From assembly GCA_017452525.1 (NCBI GenBank), contig JAFTMG010000033.1, positions 1-34,536 on the forward strand: DNA of 34,536 nt, in the 5' to 3' direction. The notes under the pieces are model-generated. The model saw only the letters and a program-made list of their open reading frames with translations. It did not search any database and was not told where the DNA came from. Source of the stretch: Clostridia bacterium. Its GTDB lineage: Bacteria > Bacillota > Clostridia > Oscillospirales > CAG-272. Both the position numbers and the translations under genes were made by a program. Below, piece by piece: positions 1 through 6,553 of the stretch; the first letter of the stretch is position 1, and each line of letters begins with the position of its first letter.

Positions 1-200
1 CAACAGTCCCGTGTTACACACTCAACAGCCCCATTTTGTGCGGCGAGCGCCACGGCAGCCAAAACGGCAGGGTCTCGGAGGTGCCTGACGTTTACGAAGT
101 TTGCCCGCTCAAGCCATGCAAGGGAGGCATCCGTCAGCGGATCAGTAAACGCCCCGCCCAGTTCATATCCGTCAACAGCGAGGTAAACACCCCGCCCCAT
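1..200 (-). CDS. Possible partial protein-coding gene running off the left edge
   Basis: A reading frame on the minus strand opens at ATG (200-198) and stays open for 66 codons to the window edge. The protein begins MGRGVYLAVDGYELGGAF and has an ordinary mix of hydrophobic, acidic and aromatic residues, which favours real coding over a shadow frame. I do not recognise the family. Against it, the only purine-rich stretch upstream (GGCAGGGG) abuts the start codon, and a REP-like double hairpin lies immediately upstream. An in-frame TAA sits 21 nt before the ATG with no other start between. It could be a real gene with a poor ribosome site or the tail of a decayed one. Confidence 0.3.
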   Translation of the reverse strand, partial: MGRGVYLAVDGYELGGAFTDPLTDASLAWLERANFVNVRHLRDPAVLAAVALAAQNGAVECVTRDC

Positions 201-216
201 ACCCCTGCCACAAAGA

Positions 217-285
217 TTTTAGGAGAGTCCAGAGGACCCTTCAAAAAAGGGTCCTTTGGCGGGTGCAGGGCAGAGCCCTGCCTTC
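217..285. repeat. REP-like double-hairpin intergenic repeat
   Basis: Two hairpins lie in tandem. The first pairs AGGACCCTT (233-241) with AAGGGTCCT (247-255) around a 5-nt loop. The second pairs GCAGGGC (265-271) with GCCCTGC (275-281) around AGA. From memory, similar 'gagtccagaggaccct ... gcagggcagagccctgc' units are dispersed in gut Clostridia genomes. No second full copy is seen in this window. It is followed by about 170 nt (286-456) without a convincing gene. Confidence 0.6.
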
Positions 286-468
286 GTTCGCGCCACGATA
301 CCTCCACCCCGACAAACCCCAATTTGAAACATTCACATACTCCCATTTAATGCTTTTCGCGGACCTCTCTTCCATCTCAAATAAACATATTTTTCCATCC
401 GCGCCGTGCATAATCTTCTGCCAACCGCGGCAAAATAAGCGTAACTCCAAGAAAGGATGGAAAAAACC

Positions 469-684
469 ATGATTATGGATCGCATTGCGCTGATCATTAC
501 CATCATCGGCGCGCTCAACTGGGGCAGCATCGGACTCTTTTCCTTCGACATCGTGGCATGGATTTGCGGCGGGCAGGATGCGCTGTTCAGCCGTATCATC
601 TACACCGTGGTGGCACTCGCCGGAATCTGGTGCATCTCTTTGGTCTTCCGTGCGCGGGAGAGCATTGAACAGATGGACCGTTAA
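469..684 (+). CDS. DUF378 family small membrane protein
   Basis: A protein of about 71 residues with two membrane segments (roughly residues 4-25 and 44-63), carrying the IGALNWGSIGLF signature typical of the DUF378 (YuzA-like) family. The family's function is unknown; members are short inner-membrane proteins. The frame is open from ATG 457, but AAAGG directly abuts that codon, whereas the ATG at 469 lies 11 nt from AAAGGA and gives an N-terminus (MIMDRIALIITIIGALNWG) that fits the family, so I place the start at 469. The tail RARESIEQMDR is hydrophilic. The gene stands alone between a repeat region and a strong terminator. Confidence 0.85.
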   Translation: MIMDRIALIITIIGALNWGSIGLFSFDIVAWICGGQDALFSRIIYTVVALAGIWCISLVFRARESIEQMDR

Positions 685-699
685 CCTCATATGGAAACG

Positions 700-745
700 A
701 AAAACAGAAAGATCCGCAAGACTTCGGATTTTTCTGTTTTTCTTC
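700..745 (+). terminator. Intrinsic terminator after the DUF378 gene
   Basis: AAAAACAGAAA plus ATCCG pair with CGGAT plus TTTTCTGTTTTT around a short loop, and the 3' arm itself provides the T-rich tract. It ends the DUF378 unit just before the next promoter. Confidence 0.8.
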
Positions 746-774
746 TTGATTTGGGGAGAAATATCATGTATAAT
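746..774 (+). promoter_or_regulatory. Sigma-A promoter for the TraX-family gene
   Basis: TTGATT (746-751), a 17-nt spacer and a perfect TATAAT (769-774). Transcription should start near 781, giving a leader of under 30 nt before the GTG start at 808. Confidence 0.8.
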
Positions 775-807
775 GAGGGCATAACGCAAGAAGGGATGTG
801 ACCGACC

Positions 808-1527
808 GTGCAGACTGCCACAGAAGGGGCGCGCAAAGGGTATCTGCCCGCGCTTCTGACCAACAATCAGCTCAAGATCCTTGCCATGGCGGCGATGACA
901 GCCGATCATGTCGGACTTCAGCTTTTGCCGCAATACGATATTCTGCGCATCATTGGCAGATTGGCGTTTCCCATTTTCGCATACATGATCGCCGAGGGGT
1001 GCCGCTATACCAGAAATCGCAAAAAATATCTGCTGACCCTTGCCGTCATGGCGGCGCTGTTTCAGCTGGTCTATTTCGTTGCCATGGATTCGCTCTATCA
1101 GGGGATCTTCGTGACCTTCACCCTGTCGGTGTCGCTCATCTTCGCCATCGATCTGGCGCGGGAAAAAAAGAGCGCTCCCGCAGTGCTGACGGCGGTGGGC
1201 GTGTTTGCGGTCATCTTCGCGGCGTGCGTGCTGTTGCCCGCGGTATGGACAGGCACCGATTTCGCGGTGGACTACGATCTTTGGGGCGTCTTGCTCCCCG
1301 TGGCGGTCTACTATGCGCCGGGGCGGCTTTGGAAGCTGGCGGGCACGGCGGTGTGTCTGGTCCTGCTGAGTCTGACCTGGGGTATGCCGCAATGGTACTC
1401 TCTTTTGGCGTTGATCCCGCTGGCGTGCTATAACGGTCAGCGCGGAAAATGGCGCATGAAAAATTTGTTTTATATATACTATCCCGCGCATCTGGTGGCG
1501 ATCTATCTGTTGGATATGCTGCTCTGA
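808..1527 (+). CDS. TraX family membrane protein
   Basis: A 239-residue polytopic membrane protein of the TraX family, named after the F-plasmid pilin N-acetylase. In Firmicutes the chromosomal members are uncharacterised, probably membrane acyltransferases. Family hallmarks visible are LKILAMAAMTADHVG near residues 23-37, IIGRLAFPIFAYMIAEG near 47-63 and the C-terminal FYIYYPAHLVAIYLLDMLL. I count about eight hydrophobic segments. The start is GTG 808, 10 nt after AAGGGA; an ATG at 798 is in another frame. It has its own promoter and is followed 20 nt later by the TIM-barrel gene, so the two are probably cotranscribed. No conjugation genes are nearby, so a pilin-related role is unlikely. Confidence 0.88.
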   Translation: MQTATEGARKGYLPALLTNNQLKILAMAAMTADHVGLQLLPQYDILRIIGRLAFPIFAYMIAEGCRYTRNRKKYLLTLAVMAALFQLVYFVAMDSLYQGIFVTFTLSVSLIFAIDLAREKKSAPAVLTAVGVFAVIFAACVLLPAVWTGTDFAVDYDLWGVLLPVAVYYAPGRLWKLAGTAVCLVLLSLTWGMPQWYSLLALIPLACYNGQRGKWRMKNLFYIYYPAHLVAIYLLDMLL

Positions 1528-1547
1528 TCGGGCATGGAGGAAGACGT

Positions 1548-2459
1548 ATGAAGCTCGGAACATCCATCAATCTTTACGCATACTACCGTGGGGAGAAGAC
1601 CCCGCGCCCCTTTGTGGATCAGCTGAGAGACACCTGCCGTGTCGGCTTCCGCACGCTGGATATCGATTTTTACGAGGCGGCGCACCACCGTATGATCGAG
1701 GACGATCTCAACTGTGACGGTTGGGAGGCAAAGATCGAGGCGGTAGGCAACGAGGCGGCAAAGCTGGGGGCGGAATTCGTCCAATCCCACGCGCCCTTCA
1801 ACAAGAATCTGTTCCTTTACGGCAAGCAGCCCGATGCGGAATACATGGAAAAATACGATATGCTGATGCGTCGCGCCATCGTTGCCTCGGGCAAGCTGGG
1901 GGTGAAGTGGATGGTCGTCCATCCGCTGACCGATACCGTTCACGCCGAGTACGACGTGGCGGTGGACCTTGCCACCAATCTGGAATATTATAAGCCCTAT
2001 CTGGAGCTTGCCAAGCGGCACGGTGTGGGGCTTGCCATCGAGAATATGGCGAAATTCGACCCTGCCATCCGCCGTGTCTACTGTGCCTCGCCCGAGGAGC
2101 AGGCGGATCTGATCGATGCCTTCGGCGACCCCTCCGTGGGTGCCTGCTGGGATTTCGGTCATGCCCGCATGATGCTCTCCGACCAGCCGCGTCAGCTTCG
2201 CATGCTGGGAAAACGACTCAAGGCGACCCACGTGCAGGATAACAACGGCAAGCGCGATTCTCACCTGATCCCCTTTGTGGGCGGCAATATCGAGTGGGAG
2301 AAGATCATGCCATGCCTTAAAGAGATCGGCTACGAGGGCGATTTCGTGCTGGAGGCACATCACTATATCCGCCAGGTCCCCACGGCACTGTGGGAGAGTG
2401 CAGGCAGATTGGCATACGAATTCGGCACGTATTGCATGGATATGTATCATAATGCGTGA
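1548..2459 (+). CDS. Sugar phosphate isomerase/epimerase (xylose isomerase-like TIM barrel)
   Basis: A 303-residue protein of the AP endonuclease 2 / xylose isomerase-like TIM-barrel family (sugar isomerases, epimerases and related metal enzymes). Visible motifs are the acidic strand end in GLAIENMA, the metal-binding CWDFGHA, HVQDN and a late EAHHY. Together these provide the usual Glu/Asp/His/Glu divalent-metal ligands. The substrate cannot be told from sequence. The start is ATG 1548, preceded by GGAGGAA; the frame is open further upstream but inside the TraX gene. A paralog sharing the WDFGHA and HV-DN motifs lies at 19741-20598 on the other strand. It is probably cotranscribed with the TraX gene, and a very long hairpin begins 32 nt after its stop. 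Confidence 0.88.
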   Translation: MKLGTSINLYAYYRGEKTPRPFVDQLRDTCRVGFRTLDIDFYEAAHHRMIEDDLNCDGWEAKIEAVGNEAAKLGAEFVQSHAPFNKNLFLYGKQPDAEYMEKYDMLMRRAIVASGKLGVKWMVVHPLTDTVHAEYDVAVDLATNLEYYKPYLELAKRHGVGLAIENMAKFDPAIRRVYCASPEEQADLIDAFGDPSVGACWDFGHARMMLSDQPRQLRMLGKRLKATHVQDNNGKRDSHLIPFVGGNIEWEKIMPCLKEIGYEGDFVLEAHHYIRQVPTALWESAGRLAYEFGTYCMDMYHNA

Positions 2460-2491
2460 GTTTTACGGGGTAGAGCAGGGCTCTCCCCCGA

Positions 2492-2560
2492 CAGACTGTA
2501 GACCAAAACCACTCACTCCCCGCGAAAGCGAAGGAGTGAGTGGTTTTGGTCTACAGTCTG
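2492..2560. repeat. Perfect 28-bp inverted repeat with GAAA-capped loop
   Basis: The left arm 2492-2519 (starts CAGACTGTAGACC, ends CACTCACTCC) is the exact reverse complement of the right arm 2533-2560. The 13-nt centre holds a further CGC-GAAA-GCG mini-stem (2521-2530) with a GNRA tetraloop. There is no T tract on either side, so it is not a normal terminator. It may be a miniature mobile element, a REP-type unit or an RNase III target in the 3' end of the preceding transcript. Confidence 0.85.
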
Positions 2561-2583
2561 CGGAGACACATTTTATGTCTCCG
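2561..2583. repeat. Second hairpin abutting the 28-bp palindrome
   Basis: CGGAGACA (2561-2568) pairs perfectly with TGTCTCCG (2576-2583) around CATTTTA. It begins at the very next base after the long palindrome, so the two form one tandem-hairpin element covering 2492-2583. Confidence 0.75.
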
Positions 2584-2650
2584 AGTGTGTTCCTGATAAT
2601 TCAAGAAAGATCCTTCATATTACCAGCGCATATATCAAAAAGGGGTAGCC

Positions 2651-2937
2651 ATGATCAAGTGTTGAAACCTGAATCTAAAGATTCCGGCAACCTTACGCCC
2701 GAAGCGGTGCTTGATAACCCTGCTACCAATGATGGGATAGCACAAAATCCGCCACAAGTCAATAGAAACGCTAAAATTTCTTCGAAAGATCGGTTGGCTT
2801 TGCCCGACGGCGAGAAGCGGGGGCGGGGGTACGATGGGTATTCTATGTCCAACAATGCAAGAGATGCTTATGCGGGCGGTGAGATGCCTTTGTCGAAATG
2901 GTCACGGACGGATTTTTGTTCCTATTATATTGCATAA
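2651..2937 (+). pseudogene. Remnant of a mobile-element-type protein (YSMSNNA--AY--GEMPLSKW motif)
   Basis: An open frame from GTG 2659 to TAA 2935-2937 would give 92 residues ending in RDAYAGGEMPLSKWSRTDF. The DGYSMSNNARDAYAGG-EMPLSKW block resembles, from memory, a conserved block in proteins of Clostridia phages and conjugative elements. The best ribosome site (AAAGGGG at 2638-2644) serves ATG 2651, but that frame stops after four codons (MIKC). The motif frame is shifted by one base, and the protein ends right after the conserved block, where relatives continue. I read it as a frameshifted, truncated relic; a short functional GTG-initiated protein is the alternative. Confidence 0.45.
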
Positions 2938-2952
2938 ATTTTCACAAACCCC

Positions 2953-2981
2953 TTGACAAGCAGGGCTTTTTTGCGTATAAT
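2953..2981 (+). promoter_or_regulatory. Consensus sigma-A promoter of the aromatic amino acid operon
   Basis: Perfect TTGACA (2953-2958), a 17-nt spacer, and perfect TATAAT (2976-2981). Transcription should start near 2988, giving a leader of about 235 nt before the first structural gene at 3223. A promoter this strong fits control by downstream attenuation rather than by activation. Confidence 0.9.
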
Positions 2982-3016
2982 ACTTAATATCAATTCACAG
3001 GAAGGAGAAAAACGCC

Positions 3017-3091
3017 ATGATGAACGTAGCCGTTGTACGATTTTATTATTGCCGTCAGAGCGGTTTTTCTGCCTTTGCTGAAATGCGCTGA
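3017..3091 (+). CDS. Aromatic-residue-rich leader peptide (attenuation peptide)
   Basis: A 24-codon ORF with AAGGAG (3002-3007) spaced 9 nt before ATG 3017. It encodes MMNVAVVRFYYCR followed by QSGFSAFAEMR and TGA at 3089-3091. Five of 24 codons are aromatic: Phe9, Tyr10, Tyr11, Phe17 and Phe20, with no Trp. It lies between the operon promoter and the first gene of a complete Phe/Tyr pathway and is followed by alternative hairpins. By analogy with pheL and other leader peptides, ribosome stalling at the Phe-Tyr-Tyr run when charged tRNA is scarce would change folding of the downstream RNA. The ORF, ribosome site and residues are seen; the regulatory role is inferred. Confidence 0.72.
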   Translation: MMNVAVVRFYYCRQSGFSAFAEMR

Positions 3092-3141
3092 TCGGTAATT
3101 TTTTGTGTTGTGATCGGCGCCGACAGAAAAGTTGTATGAGA

Positions 3142-3202
3142 GTCCGCAGAAGATTTGATGAAAATCGGGCGCGGGCTTATTTTTGTTGAAATAAAAAGCC
3201 GC
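3142..3202 (+). promoter_or_regulatory. Candidate attenuator with mutually exclusive hairpins
   Basis: GTCCGC (3142-3147) can pair with GCGGGC (3171-3176), enclosing an inner GATTT/AAATC stem (3152-3156 with 3162-3166), and is followed at once by TTATTTTTGTT (3177-3187). That is a terminator layout. The same GCGGGCTT segment can instead pair with AAGCCGC (3196-3202), destroying the terminator. A third small stem CCGC/GCGG (3199-3209) sits just before the SD of the aminotransferase. I saw no T-box motif here. Stem assignment was by eye and is tentative. Confidence 0.5.
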
Positions 3203-3222
3203 ATAGCGGTATGGAGGATATT

Positions 3223-4407
3223 ATGATTTCTGAAAAAATGATGCAGTTGGGCAAGAAACGATCGGTGATCCGTGAGATCTTCGAGTACAGCAAGAAGAGA
3301 AAAGCCGAGATCGGCGCGGAGAACGTCTTCGATTTCAGCATCGGCAACCCCAGCGTTGCCGCGCCTGAGACGGTGAAGAACGTGATGATCGATCTGCTTG
3401 CCAACACCGATCCCGTCGCGCTTCACGGATACACCTCCGCGCAGGGGGACGCAGGCGTCCGTGCCGCCATCGCCAAGGATATCGCGGAGGAGTTCGACGT
3501 CACCGTTGACCCCAATCTGATCTATATGACCTGCGGCGCGGCGGCGTCTCTGACCGTCAGCCTGCACGCCATCTGTCTGCCCGGTGACGAGGTCATCGCG
3601 CTGGCACCCTTCTTCCCCGAGTACCGCGTGTTCGTTGAAAAGGCAGGCGCGTCCCTGCGCGTCGTTCCTACGCTGGACGGCAGCTTCCAGATGGATTTTG
3701 ACGCCATTGCCGCCGCCATCAACGAAAAGACCAAGGCGATCATCATTAACTCTCCCAACAACCCCACGGGCGTTATTTTCCCCGAGGCAGACATCGCCAA
3801 GCTGGGTGAGCTGCTCCGCGCCAAGGAGGCAGAGCTGGGTACCGAGATCTATCTGATCACTGACGAGCCCTATCGCAAGCTGGTCTATGGCGGTCTCCAC
3901 GTGGCATACGTGCCCAAGCACTATGCCAGAACCTTGGTTTGCTATTCTTACAGTAAGGCACTCTCCTTGCCCGGCGAGCGTATCGGCTATATTCTGGTTT
4001 CTCCCGATATGCCCGCGGCGGGCGACGTTTATGCCGCCATCTGCGGCGCGGGACGCGCTCTCGGCTTCGTCTGCGCTCCCAGTTTGCTGCAGTACACCGT
4101 TGCCAAGTGTCTGAGAGACACAGCGGATGTCAGCGTCTACGCCGCCAACCGCGCCCTGCTGTGCGATTCGCTACGCAAGATGGGCTATCAGGTCACCGAG
4201 CCGGACGGCGCCTTCTATCTTTTCGTCAAGGCTGCCGAGGCAGATGCCTATGCCTTCTGCGACCGCGCCAAGCAGTTTGAGTTGCTGCTGGTCCCCAGCG
4301 ACGACTTCGGATGCCCCGGATACGTGCGCATCGCCTACTGTGTGGAGACGGAGACCATCCGCCGCGCTCTGCCCGCATTTGAAAAATTGATGGAAACCTA
4401 TCGATAA
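3223..4407 (+). CDS. PLP-dependent class I/II aminotransferase, probably aromatic amino acid aminotransferase
   Basis: A 394-residue fold-type I aminotransferase. Visible motifs: SPNNPTG at 177-183, DEPY at 214-217 (cofactor Asp), and SYSKALSLPGERIGY with the Schiff-base Lys245 and nearby Arg253. An ATG at 3211 is in frame, but GGAGG (3213-3217) lies inside that reading and is correctly spaced for ATG 3223, so 3223 is the start. As the first gene of an operon that also holds pheA and tyrA, it most likely transaminates phenylpyruvate and 4-hydroxyphenylpyruvate to Phe and Tyr. Sequence alone cannot exclude aspartate or other amino donors. It is followed 16 nt later by pheA. Confidence 0.87.
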   Translation: MISEKMMQLGKKRSVIREIFEYSKKRKAEIGAENVFDFSIGNPSVAAPETVKNVMIDLLANTDPVALHGYTSAQGDAGVRAAIAKDIAEEFDVTVDPNLIYMTCGAAASLTVSLHAICLPGDEVIALAPFFPEYRVFVEKAGASLRVVPTLDGSFQMDFDAIAAAINEKTKAIIINSPNNPTGVIFPEADIAKLGELLRAKEAELGTEIYLITDEPYRKLVYGGLHVAYVPKHYARTLVCYSYSKALSLPGERIGYILVSPDMPAAGDVYAAICGAGRALGFVCAPSLLQYTVAKCLRDTADVSVYAANRALLCDSLRKMGYQVTEPDGAFYLFVKAAEADAYAFCDRAKQFELLLVPSDDFGCPGYVRIAYCVETETIRRALPAFEKLMETYR

Positions 4408-4423
4408 GTCGGAGGCAAAGACC

Positions 4424-5530
4424 GTGACAAAGCTGGAAGAAGCACGAAGCATCATTAACCGCATCGACCGCGAGATGGCACAGCTCTTTTGTGAGCGTAT
4501 GGATGCCGCCCGCCTGGTGGCGGAATATAAGCGGGAGACGGGCATGCCCGTCTTTGACCCCGAGCGGGAGGCAGAGGTACTTCGCAAAAACACCGAGATG
4601 TTGGACCGCGATGAGTTCCGCTCCTACTATGCGGACTATCTGCAATATATGATGGATCTTTCCAAGCGCTATCAGAAGCGCTTGCTGGACGGGCGTCGCA
4701 TCGCCTACAGCGGTGTCAAGGGTGCCTTTGCCTGGATCGCCGCCGAGCGCATCTTCCCGGTGGGCACTACCGTCCCCTATCCCGATTTCAAGTCCGCCTA
4801 CGAGGCGGTGGAGAAGGGCGAGTGCGACTGTGTTGTGCTTCCCATTGAAAACAGCTATCAGGGCGACGTGGCGCAGGTCATGGACATGGCGTTTGCCGGC
4901 TCTCTTTACATCAACGGCATCTACGATCTGGAGGTGACGCAAAATCTGCTGGCACTCCCCGGGACCCGTCTTTCGGATATCACCGAGGCGATCAGCCACG
5001 GGCAGGCACTGGGTCAGTGCGCCAATTATCTGCGTGCCCACGGCATCAAGGCGACCGAGGCGACCAACACCGCCATCGCCGCGCAGATGGTGGCGGAGAG
5101 GGGCAGACACGATCTTGCCGCCATTGCCAGCCGCGAGACCGCCGCGCTTTACGGCTTGGAGATCATCGAAAAGGAGATCAACGAAAGCCGAAACAACACC
5201 ACCCGCTTTGCCGTCTTTTCCCGTACCCCCTCCGCCGTCAGCCCGGCGGACAACCATTTCATCATGTTCTTCACCGTCCGCAACGAGGCGGGCGCGCTGG
5301 GGCGTGCCATTTCCGTGATCGGTCAGAACGGCTACAACCTCCGTGCGCTGAAGAGCCGCCCCACCAAGGACAACAATTGGGAATATTATTTCTACGTGGA
5401 GGGCGAGGGCAACATCCACGCGCCCAACGGTCTGCAGATGCTGGAATGGCTGCAGATGGCATGCAGCAGCGTCAAGGTGGTTGGCAGCTTCATTTCCGAG
5501 AAGAAGCTGGCTGAGAAAAAGGAATATTGA
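4424..5530 (+). CDS. pheA: Bifunctional chorismate mutase / prephenate dehydratase (P-protein)
   Basis: A 368-residue cytoplasmic enzyme converting chorismate to prephenate and then to phenylpyruvate. Domains in order: AroQ-type chorismate mutase (about 1-85), prephenate dehydratase (about 91-265, with SHGQALGQC at 191-199 and the catalytic TRF at 260-262), and a C-terminal ACT domain (about 278-355) for Phe feedback. The ACT motif usually written ESRP reads KSRP here (310-313), and the GALV-like motif reads GALG (290-293), so allosteric behaviour may differ from E. coli. The start is GTG 4424 with GGAGG at 4411-4415. It sits 16 nt after the aminotransferase and 10 nt before aroB. Confidence 0.95.
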   Translation: MTKLEEARSIINRIDREMAQLFCERMDAARLVAEYKRETGMPVFDPEREAEVLRKNTEMLDRDEFRSYYADYLQYMMDLSKRYQKRLLDGRRIAYSGVKGAFAWIAAERIFPVGTTVPYPDFKSAYEAVEKGECDCVVLPIENSYQGDVAQVMDMAFAGSLYINGIYDLEVTQNLLALPGTRLSDITEAISHGQALGQCANYLRAHGIKATEATNTAIAAQMVAERGRHDLAAIASRETAALYGLEIIEKEINESRNNTTRFAVFSRTPSAVSPADNHFIMFFTVRNEAGALGRAISVIGQNGYNLRALKSRPTKDNNWEYYFYVEGEGNIHAPNGLQMLEWLQMACSSVKVVGSFISEKKLAEKKEY

Positions 5531-5540
5531 GGATCGTACT

Positions 5541-6551
5541 ATGAAGCTGCATATGAATCTGGGCGAGCACAGTTATGACATTGTGATCGAGCACGGTGTG
5601 CTGTCCCGCGCCGCAGAATATCTGAATCTGAACCGCCGCGTCTGTGTCGTGACCGACAGCGGCGTACCTGCGAAATATGCCGAGACGGTAGCGGCGCAAT
5701 GCCGCGAGTCTCTGACCGTGACCTTCCCGCAGGGAGAGGGAAGCAAAAATCTGGATACCTTCTCCGCGGTGCTTTCCGATATGCTGGACGCGGGCTTTAC
5801 CCGCGGCGATTGTGTGGTGGCGGTCGGCGGCGGTGTGGTGGGCGATCTTGCCGGCTTTGCCGCCTCCGCGTATATGCGCGGCATTGATTTTTACAATGTT
5901 CCCACCACCCTCCTCTCCCAAATCGACTCCTCCATCGGCGGTAAGGTGGCGGTGGATTTTCACGGATATAAAAACATTGTCGGCGCCTTTCACCAGCCGA
6001 AGTGCGTGCTGATCGATCCCGACGTGTTGGACACCCTGCCGCCCCGTCAGTTTGCCAACGGTCTTGCCGAGGCGATCAAGATGGCGGCAACGAGCGATCC
6101 GGTGCTCTTTGAGCTGTTGGAAACGCAGTCGGCAAAGGAGAATATCGACACGGTGATCGAGCGCTCTCTGCGGATCAAGAAGGACGTGGTCGAGCAGGAC
6201 GAGCGGGAGACGGGTTTGCGCCGCGTGCTCAATTTTGGTCACACGCTGGGTCATGCCATTGAGACCTGCGAGGCGCTGGGCGGGCTCTACCACGGCGAGT
6301 GCGTGGGGCTGGGCATGCTCGGCATGTGTTCGCCCGAGGTGCGCGCGCGGATCGAAGCTGTTTTGCGCCGCGTGGGTCTGCCCGCCGAGTATCACGGCGA
6401 CGCGGGGCGGATCCTGGAGGCGATGCGACATGACAAAAAGATGTCGGGCAACAGCATCCACGTGGTGACCGTTCCCGCGATCGGGCAGTTTACCTTTGAA
6501 AATATCCCATTCGGGACGCTTGCCGCCCGAATGAAGAATATTCTGGAGTAA
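5541..6551 (+). CDS. aroB: 3-dehydroquinate synthase
   Basis: 336 residues. Converts DAHP to 3-dehydroquinate using NAD+ and a divalent metal (second step of the shikimate pathway). The NAD-binding VGGGVVGDLAGFAAS run (95-109), QIDSSIGGKVAVD (127-139) and metal ligands Glu177 (LAEAIK), His234 (NFGHTLGHA) and His251 (YHGE) are all present. Length is slightly short of the usual 350-360 but no core motif is missing. The frame is open upstream into pheA; ATG 5541, behind TGAGGA, is chosen because the protein then starts at the typical first strand. It ends 2 nt before aroC. Confidence 0.96.
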   Translation: MKLHMNLGEHSYDIVIEHGVLSRAAEYLNLNRRVCVVTDSGVPAKYAETVAAQCRESLTVTFPQGEGSKNLDTFSAVLSDMLDAGFTRGDCVVAVGGGVVGDLAGFAASAYMRGIDFYNVPTTLLSQIDSSIGGKVAVDFHGYKNIVGAFHQPKCVLIDPDVLDTLPPRQFANGLAEAIKMAATSDPVLFELLETQSAKENIDTVIERSLRIKKDVVEQDERETGLRRVLNFGHTLGHAIETCEALGGLYHGECVGLGMLGMCSPEVRARIEAVLRRVGLPAEYHGDAGRILEAMRHDKKMSGNSIHVVTVPAIGQFTFENIPFGTLAARMKNILE

Positions 6552-6553
6552 TT

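Noticed and set aside
36..350. 104-codon plus-strand ORF at the left edge
   Set aside because: It runs through both hairpins of the repeat, has no ribosome site and a Pro/Arg/Thr-rich product without motifs.
241..1563. 440-codon minus-strand open frame
   Set aside because: Antisense to the DUF378 and TraX genes, both with clear families and ribosome sites on the plus strand.
2988..3222. T-box riboswitch upstream of the aromatic operon
   Set aside because: No UGGNA-type antiterminator bulge or stem I elements were found; a leader ORF with aromatic codons is present instead.
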